NCBI GenBank assembly: GCA_007258455.2
Contig: VDFB02358134.1
Coordinates: 216,303,565 to 216,367,564, forward strand
From: Sequoia sempervirens
Taxonomy: Eukaryota; Streptophyta; Pinopsida; Cupressales; Cupressaceae
Direction: 5' to 3'
DNA: 64,000 nt
The notes below the pieces were generated by a model, which worked only from the letters and a program-made list of their open reading frames with translations, was not told the DNA's origin and ran no database searches. A program made the position numbers and the translations under genes. Below are positions 57,069-64,000 of this stretch, in pieces; position 1 is the stretch's first letter, and the number at the start of each line of letters is the position of its first letter.

Positions 57069-58295
57069 TTAATGGAACAGCTTAAGATGAATCCCATTAA
57101 CCGGGATTCCTAAGGGTTCATGTTCCATATTTTCTAACTCAAAACCATTATGATCCTTGCACCGAATGATTATAAAGGGACCCTCCCATAGGCTATCAAA
57201 TTTACTATGCTGATCTGGCTTAGCAGCCCTTTTATCATACTTCAGTACTAAGTCTCCACACTTTAGGCCTTAGTCGGAAGCCTTCTTGTCAAACCATCGC
57301 TTGACCACTTGTTGACGGTTTGTCATGGCTATTAGGGAATTGTCCCTTTTTTCATGTACTTCTAATAGTTCGGCAAGCCGAACTTCCATGGTGCCATTTT
57401 GTTCTATCTCGAGGGATTTCAACAATTGGAGTGCCAAAATCTCCATAGATATAGGTAATAGTGCCTCTTTCCCATATACCAACTCATAAGGAAAAGTTTT
57501 AAGGACTTGCTTAGGAGTTATGCGGTTTTCCCAGAGCACTGCTCAGAGGTTTTTATGCCATTCTCTTTGATGTTCCGAACCAATTCTTTTAAGGATTGGA
57601 ACTAGGCTCTTGTTTGTTGACTCCGCTAGGCCATTTCCTTGTGGGTAATAATTTGATGATGTCTTGAGGAATATTCCATTCATTAATGCAAAGCAACATA
57701 CCTTTGTGCCTAGGAAAGCTCTGGCATTATCAGAAATGATAGTCTTCGAAGGACCAAACCTTGTCACAAACTCTTCAAGAAAATCTACAATTTTTATTTC
57801 TATTGCGCTTTTAAGCGGAACGGCCTCTATCCATCTTGTGAATTAATTTGTGGCGGTCATAATCCACTTGTGTCCGGCACTAGAAGCTGGGTTAATCATC
57901 CCGATGAAGTCCAGGTCCCATTGCGCAAATGGTTCGTCCCCCACTATGGGTTTGAGAGGCATTGCAAAATTCTTCATTCTGTCAGTAAAGAACTAGCATT
58001 TTTTGTAATATTTTACCAAAAAGTGGGATTCATTAAAAAGTGTAGGCCAATAGTAACTGATGCACATGACTTTAATGGCAGTGGTCTTAGCAAAGAAGTG
58101 TCCGCCCACAGTGCTATTATGGAACACGTCAAGGATCCTCTTTGCTTATGAAGTAACGCATCGCAGGAGAAGACCATTGAGATTTCTTTTGAAAAGGACT
58201 CCCTCTAATAGCATATATCCACAATTTTGTTTCCGATAGTATCTACTTTTTTGGGATGAGAGACCTGGCAGATACACTCCTATTCGCATAAACCT
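57069..58295 (-). pseudogene. Element E integrase (cut by element F)
   Basis: The first part, from 58280, is the pre-integrase linker (YRKQNCGYMLLEGVLFKRNL, LLLRCVTS). The zinc domain has a weakened second pair (YYKKC). The core keeps all three catalytic residues: WDLDFIGM, TIISDNARAF and GNGLAESTNK. The C terminus has CGDLVLKYDK and SLWEGPFIIIRCKDHNG and ends VNGIHLKLFH at 57069. Stops near 58140, 57845, 57543 and 57270 break it. It is the better preserved of the two A-type integrases. Element F entered at 58296, 26 bp beyond the linker, cutting off the rest of pol. Confidence 0.85.
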
Positions 58296-59452
58296 TGTAA
58301 CGCCAAGAAAGTGCACAAGACAAGAGATTAGAGCAAACATGCAATACAAATCTAAATGCAAATCTAATATTAAGCAACAAAGAACAAAGGAAAGTAAAAA
58401 CATAATTAAAACTGAAACAATCTCACCAATTTCAAACGTATCTCCATGATTCATCTCGATTGCCCTTCTCCATTTTGCTTGTGTAGTATAATTTCCCTCA
58501 GATTTCTCGTAAGTTCGTGCAAGTATAGCCTATGATAAAGATTAGCAAAACATCAAAGATTCAAGATTAAGTGCTCTCAAAAGTCATAAGATTTCGCGAG
58601 AGAGATTGGAATGAAGAATGACAAATCAATTTATAGAAAATTGATTATTTAAATGACAGGACAAGAATGAAAGATCAACAGACGGTTGAGATTGACTGAT
58701 TAATCATGCATTCTGATAATTGTCAGTGGTGACATGAGTGATACAAATTAGAAATAGAATTAAAGATTAAATAAATGATTTAATCTTCTAGTTTGGTATT
58801 CGAAAACAGAAGAATTATCTTTGCATGAGAAAGATAAAGATTGATTAAATCAACTCTTGTTCGAATGCACGCACAAAGTTTAATTAATTAAATATGAATA
58901 TTTAATTAATCTGCATGTACACGCAAATGAGTTAGAGCTAGACGATTGAATGATTTGACAAAGAGATTACTCGAGAATGCCACTTAGACATTAAAGCAAG
59001 AGTTAACTGAGCGATTAAAATAGATCTTTGAGTCGAGTAAAAGTGAATACTTAGATAACTCACATAATTATCTAAATATAGAGGAATGCGTTAAAATAGA
59101 ATTAATTAAATAATTCATTTAATTCAAGATTTGATATTTGAAGAATAATTAAATAAATAAGATTTATTTAATTAAGTGAAAGGATTTAAATGAATAATTA
59201 AATAAATAAATAATTTATTTAATTATAGTTGAAGTATGATAAAGAGTAAATTAAATAAGAATTTATTTAATTTAACAAGAATGATATGGTTAATTAGTAA
59301 CATAATTAAATAAAAAGCGTTTATTTAATTAATCAAATAGAATAAAGTGTGTGAATTAATTAAATAATTAAGATTATTTAATCATGACCATGAAGAATAG
59401 GAATTATGAAGAATATTGAAGTCGCAGCCTAAACCAAATTTCGATGTCTACA
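58296..59452 (-). repeat. Element F 3' LTR
   Basis: 1157 bp, TGTAACGCCAAG...GATGTCTACA on the plus strand. The right third (59090-59400) is full of AATTAAATAAAT...ATTTATTTAATT palindromes, as in the LTR of D though the sequence differs. Same LTR start as the solo LTR at 6628-7864. Confidence 0.85.
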
Positions 59453-59466
59453 TTTGCCCCTCTTTG
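59453..59466 (-). promoter_or_regulatory. Element F polypurine tract
   Basis: CAAAGAGGGGCAAA on the minus strand, directly before the LTR start TGTAGACATC. Confidence 0.85.
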
Positions 59467-59746
59467 ATACAATGTCATTTCGGCGTTGTGTCAAAGAAAA
59501 TCGATAAACATATGCCCCAGTCATGCCTCGATATAAAACAGGTGAAGGTATGCCCCCTCAGAAAAATTGACAAATTGTCAAAAAAGTTCAAAAAAATTTG
59601 GAAATGATCCCGATTAATCCATTGGGTAACCAGAAATGCAGTGGAGTCGATGGAATTGAGATTGGGAACGTTAGGGACGGGTACGGGTTGATCGAAATTG
59701 AAAGTTAATGTGGCCAGTAGGAAAGAAATGCCACCTAAGCCCTATG

Positions 59747-59757
59747 TATATAATAGG
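59747..59757 (+). promoter_or_regulatory. TATA box of element F antisense gene
   Basis: TATATAATAGG, 88 bp before the ATG of exon 1; the counterpart in D is at 13001, 86 bp before its ATG. Confidence 0.65.
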
Positions 59758-59834
59758 AATAGGGGTAAAAACCTATTCATTTTCACCCACCTAGCTTTAG
59801 AAATTTAAGAAATTGCTCTGCACTCCTAGCGACG

Positions 59835-59912
59835 ATGTCTCTCGTTTCGACCACTCACCATCGCGCATACAGGATCCAGACCTTCCAGAGGCCAGCCAAT
59901 GCGGACCCCCCG
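59835..59912 (+). CDS. Antisense gene of F, exon 1 (26 codons)
   Basis: ATG TCT CTC opens MSLVSTTHHRAYRIQ and the exon ends QRPANADPP directly before a GTATGT donor (59913-59918). No stop. It matches exon 1 of D in length, sequence pattern and donor position. Exon 2 continues in phase 0 at 60441. The small size and matching structure in a diverged copy are the main evidence that the gene is spliced. Confidence 0.65.
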
Positions 59913-60440
59913 GTATGTACCTCAAACTTGGCTTTTGAAATTTTTCATTTGCGCGCATTTTGATGCATTTAATGTTAGTTTTAGTTATGCGTCATTTTAA
60001 TAAATCACCGCATTTGTGTGTGTGAACGACGCATCTGTCTGCAGAAAGCTGTATTTGTAACTTCACGTCTGTCATTTTGCGTAGCTAGTCTGCAGTTCAA
60101 TGCATTTGTATTTTTATAAACCGCATTTGACATTTTGCATCGCATTTGCATTTAGAATAGACGCATGTGTTTATTTTGAAACACATTTGAAAATTTTTCA
60201 ACGCAATGTTTATTTGTCAACACATATGTATGTAGTGTAATGCATGTGATAGAATTAGTCGCATTTGATAAATAACGACGCATATGACTTTTATGCACCG
60301 CATATGTTACAAAGCGACGCATGTGAAAAATAATGACGCATGTGCAAAAGAACGACGTATTTGAATTTTATTTAGTATAGTCAGGTTGCACTAGAATAGA
60401 TGATTGAGGCTGACATGAGGCATGTATAATGACATTGCAG
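59913..60440 (+). other. Predicted intron of F antisense gene with GACGCAT array
   Basis: From GTATGT to TTGCAG (phase 0). It contains about 15 degenerate copies of (G)ACGCATNTG(A) at roughly 20-26 bp spacing between 59950 and 60360. D's intron has TAGCGCATNTGATA-type units in the same place, so the array is conserved in position and partly in sequence. Confidence 0.6.
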
Positions 60441-62569
60441 GTTGTGCTAGATACGATATATACACAGGAGTCGAGACTAATGATGTTTCGATTTAGAGAT
60501 AGCCTATGGCTAGTAGAGCGACGGATCCTATGGCACTTAGGTCTACTGCACGTGACAAACATGCCCCAGATTCAAGCAAATCGGGGATTATTGACAGCTT
60601 TGTGTGAGCGGTGGCACTGGGAGACATCGTCCTTCCACCTACCAACTAGAGAGGTGATTGTTACCTTAGAGGATGTCTATAGGATCCTCAGACTTCCCAT
60701 TAGAGGCACACGGGTGATGTATGATACCCAGAGGGGTGCAGTCGAGATGTGCAGATACTACCCACATGCGGACATTAGGCAGTTAGGGTTTGATGACTAT
60801 GAGATTAGATGGCCTGTGTTGGCTCAGAGGTATAGGCAGCTGGACTATCTATTGGCTACATTGATAAGCAGCATAGTACTTCCTAACCGCCGAGGTCATA
60901 GTTTTCCTAGGGGGTGGGGGGAGATGCTAGTAGGCATGCTAGAGCGTCGAGTGGTATATGCTTGGGGTTCATGTGTGCTCGGGATGTTATATTTTCATTT
61001 GCATGATATTGCGTACCGAGAGGCATAGTCCATGAGTTGCGGTACCATGCTCCTAATGGTATGGGTGTGGGAACACATCAGGATCTTTCGGCCACCTGTG
61101 ACAATTGATCTTCCACATGGAGCTCCTTATGCCTTTCACTATGTGGGGGCGAACACTCAGCACCACATAGGAGATACGGTTTACTTCAAACATGTTATAG
61201 ACACTATGGTACAGTTTACATGGAGACCATACTTGGGCTGTGACGAGTGGTCAGATGAGGACGAGCATTTTCCATTTTGTCAATAGACACAGTTCTTAGT
61301 TGGGCAGACAGTGTCACATGTCCACATCATAGAGCGTCAGTTGCTAGATTGTGTCCTGCAGCAGTTTAGAAAGGTACAGGATGTGCCTAGAGGACGGGCA
61401 GAGTTTGCGAGATCCTCGCGAGAGGTCCTGCTATGGGGTCTAGAGATTCCAGTGGCCATAGTAGAGGTAGGCATTGATGCACTATAGGCATTTCCATGGG
61501 GATGGAGGGATGGTCTAGCAGATCCAGGGACCACAGCAAAGTATGATCAATGGTGGGCAGTACACAGGCTGATTCCACTGACGGATCCAAAGCAGCCAGC
61601 CCTAGTAGAGCGGTGAGGGACAGGTCCACGAGGTAGGCGTGGTAGAGGTAGAGGTCAGGGAGGTAGAGGAGGGCGTGGTGATGGAGGAGATGATGGTCAA
61701 GGTGGATGGCGTGGAGGCAGGAGAGGGAGACGTAGTCGGAGGGGACGAGGGCCACCATTGTCACCAATTCGTGAGGAGGGACGAGGAGAGGAGGATGTTT
61801 CCATGCCAGATATTGGGAGAGGAGGGGTGGAGGTGGATACTGCGATAGGCGGAGAGGAGGTGCAGCCTACAGAGGTAGTTATTCTAGACATCCCAGCAGA
61901 GGAGGAGGTGGGTACCGAGGAGGCAGGTAGAGAGGAGGCAGAGATTGATGCCTTGGGTTTTTTGGGTGCCTACCAGGAGGATGATGATGAGGATGATGAT
62001 CATGAGAGAGAGATTTGGGATCAGATCCTAGAGGAGTTAGATGAGGAGGAGGATGGGAGAGTGAGGGACAGACAGGATGAGACTGGGGCAGTGGATCCGG
62101 ATATAGATACATTGCGTGCTCAGGTTGCATCCTTGGAGGAGCAGATGAGAGTTCTCATGTCCAAGAGGGATGCATATTAGATGGAGAGGGATAGAGCAGT
62201 GATGGATAGGGATCAGGCCATAGCTCAGAGATAGGAGACTGAGTAGAGATTCATAGAGCTCAGGGCATTGTGCACGGGACCATCAGCTACTTTTTCCAGA
62301 GAGCTAGTCAGAGCTGGGGAGAGAGAAGATATTATTGGGATCTATATGAGGCAGAGGTTCTGCCAGAGAGACGGGATCCTAGTTTCTCAGAGGCACATAG
62401 TAGCAAGTCCCAGACCAGGACCCACACTCGGACAGTTAGCACAAAGGGGGTGGAGCAGCCACATAGAGCAGGTCCGTATGACAGACCTCCCTCAGCTCAC
62501 AGGTCATCAGGTTCCCATCATCATTCCTCCACACACTCCAAGCATGATAGCAGTGGTAGTTCAGGATAG
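60441..62569 (+). pseudogene. Antisense gene of F, exon 2: plant-mobile-domain-like protein with RGG box
   Basis: About 709 codons in one frame to about 62320, then one frameshift. Internal stops: TAG 61026, 61284, 61485, TGA 61614, TAG 62178, 62232, 62244. The N-terminal domain matches exon 2 of D: RGLLTALCERWHWETSSFHL, LEDVYRILRLPIRGT, FPRGWGEMLVGML, WVWEHIRIFRPP and FTWRPYLGC. An RGG box follows (GRGRGQGGRGGRGDGGDDGQ, 61630-61750), then a long Glu-rich acidic region, a predicted coiled coil (LRAQVASLEEQMRVLM) and a Ser/His-rich tail. D and F agree in order and exon limits but differ at many residues. Probably RNA- or chromatin-binding from the RGG box; that is inference. Confidence 0.75.
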
Positions 62570-62674
62570 GGGTACTGCTTGAGATGCATTGAGACATTGT
62601 ATTTTGATCTTATAGCCTGCAAGTTTCCATGTATTATTGATACATTATGACATTGTGATGTGACACGATTGAGC

Positions 62675-62710
<36 letters not shown>

Positions 62711-64000
62711 TTTGGCGGTGATTCTCATGATATGCATTTCTATGTATTGATTATGCAGTCTTTATTTATACATGTGATGTTTATATGACATGCTTTTATG
62801 ATGGATGATGATATCTATATTTTATGATGTATATGCAGCTAATGAGATAATGTTGATTATATATGATATATGCGGTTTATAAATTATGAGATGCAATATG
62901 ATGTTATATGTATAATGTCGGCTACATGTGATGCTTATACAAATGTAATATGATGCATATATTTACAATTGCTTTGTACATGGAATGCTTATGATATGTA
63001 TTGTTTGATGATGAATGTCTATTATGCCATGATGTCTAGATATAAAATATGCCTATATGCATGTATTTTTCTAACATGTACATTGATGCAGGATGATGTA
63101 TAATGTTTTGTGTCACAGGACTCCGTCATGATGCAAAAAAGAACTGTTAGTGCAAAAGGAAAGATCGAGAAAGAACAAAAGACAGGAGATAGATGTTAGT
63201 ATTAGCAATCTTCGATGTTTTGTTGTATCACAAAAGGTATTGCACTTTATCATCATTGGGCGGGACTAATACAAATGGAGAAAAACACCATGATATGACA
63301 TAAATCAAGGTGTGCAAGGTCATCCACTTGCTAACAACAGACAGTCATAGACAAGGAGTGTCATTAACTCATACTAAAGGCACAAGTTGCCCCATTCTTT
63401 TTGTCAAGACAAACCACAGACAACAAACAAAGTAAAAGACAGTTCATGAGACATCATCGCTCCTCTAAATCCTTCATGGGACATCCTTGAGGAAACTAGT
63501 AACATGAGTCAAGATCAAATTTAAAAGACAGTTGACAGACAGCAGTCAAAGAAAATAGAATTCTAATACATCGTTGCTTCTCTAAATCCTTCATGGGACA
63601 TCCTTGAGAAAGCTAGTAACATAATTCTAAGTCATAAAGTTAAATGAAAAGATAAGATAAATAAGTCAGAAAGTCAAAAAGCCAATAAAATATTTACCAA
63701 AACTTGATATGTTTTTTCGATTCATGTTGATTGATAGAAGGATTGATTGATAGGCCCTAATGTCAGGAGATACACATACCGGATAAGACTATGAGTCTGG
63801 TTTCGATGTTATGACTATCTGTATAAGGCATGGCAAAGCCTAGTTTCAGAAAGACATATATCGTATAAGACATTAAGTCAGACACCGTTGATGTGATAAC
63901 CTATGTAAAGCTATGTTTGATTGTTGGACCTTGTTGATTATGCAGGAAGGACTCATCCTATATAAGACATAGGTTGATTGTTTTGATAACGTCTATTTCC
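62570..64000. other. Element F, gap after antisense gene; no gene seen
   Basis: Counterpart of 15768-17225 in D. Rich in ATGAT motifs, with an (AT)n run at 62678-62707. An imperfect direct repeat of about 50 bp (ATCCTTCATGGGACATCCTTG) occurs at 63471 and 63590. No open frame of note on either strand. Confidence 0.65.

Larger units (their letters stand above)
49389..58295 (-). mobile_element. Ty3/gypsy element E with sense and antisense extra genes
   Basis: Minus-strand element related to A. From the right: integrase (58290-57069), a plus-strand ORF (55968-56612), a long minus-strand ORF (55150 to about 51000), and an LTR (about 49389-50860). Everything upstream of integrase is cut off by element F at 58296. 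Two extra genes between pol and the 3' LTR, facing away from each other, is an unusual load. Confidence 0.75.
58296..64000 (-). mobile_element. Element F: Tat-type Ty3/gypsy element, 3' part
   Basis: A 3' LTR (58296-59452), polypurine tract (59453-59466) and then an antisense gene of the same kind as in D. Integrase and the rest lie beyond the window; by comparison with D (1.46 kb between antisense gene and integrase) they should start within about 100 bp of the right edge. Inserted into E. The right target duplication cannot be checked here; the left flank is AACCT. Confidence 0.85.

Noticed and set aside
61387..62130. Minus-strand frames of 80-126 codons
   Set aside because: Shadows of exon 2 of the F antisense gene, again over its RGG and acidic region.
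62678..62707. (AT)n run as an origin or regulatory site
   Set aside because: A plain microsatellite; nothing else supports a function.
1..64000. tRNA or rRNA genes
   Set aside because: tRNA-like sequences at 26184 and 31921 are primer-binding sites beside LTRs; no cloverleaf is present.

Overview
The window reads as repeat-dense intergenic DNA from a large-genome seed plant. A conifer or other gymnosperm is my guess from the nesting depth and element ages, not something the sequence proves. I find no host gene that I can support, and no rRNA, tRNA gene or CRISPR array. Nearly everything is LTR retrotransposon, nested up to four levels deep, with one 100-N assembly gap at 44801-44900.

Layout, left to right. 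(A) A minus-strand Ty3/gypsy element carries integrase, RNase H, RT, a second RNase H and protease at 149-4615. Its gag lies 25 kb away at 30289-31620, with a primer-binding site at 31921-31940 and a 5' LTR from 31949. It was split by (B), a non-coding minus-strand copia-type element (LARD) at 4616-30283, flanked by a perfect 5-bp duplication CTTTA. B's left LTR was entered by (C), a small non-coding copia-type element (5511-8891), and C contains a solo gypsy LTR (6628-7864, duplication ATAAT). B's interior was entered by (D), a 16-kb minus-strand Ty3/gypsy element of the Tat type (11432-27452). Further right lie an integrase scrap (36700-37617), a broken copia element (37618-41697), the 3' end of a minus-strand copia element with an extra coiled-coil ORF (41698-44242), an LTR start running into the gap, a poorly readable stretch, two more copia LTR pieces with a protease fragment (47380-49388), and (E), a gypsy element related to A (about 49389-58295). 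E was entered by (F), a second Tat-type element (58296 to beyond the window).

The most interesting content is extra genes carried by the gypsy elements. D and F each carry, on the strand opposite to gag-pol and just inside the 3' LTR, a gene with its own TATA box (86 and 88 bp before the ATG), a 25-26 codon first exon ending at a GTATGT donor, a phase-0 intron filled with a short GCGC/GACGCAT tandem motif, and a second exon of about 600-700 codons. That exon encodes a plant-mobile-domain-like N terminus, then an RGG box and a low-complexity tail. The two copies are diverged but keep exon structure, promoter spacing and domain order. In D, the same roughly 24-bp repeat family also fills the 5' leader of the sense transcript, in the opposite orientation. 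E carries a different pair: an unbroken 214-codon antisense ORF with a TATA box, and divergent to it a decayed sense ORF of more than 1,000 codons ending in a long coiled coil.

Gag-pol genes are decayed in every element. In D and F the in-frame stops of the antisense exons are TAG or TGA and never TAA, which points to C-to-T loss at methylated CAG and CGA codons. D's two LTRs differ at only about a dozen sites by eye, so D is the youngest well-resolved insertion.
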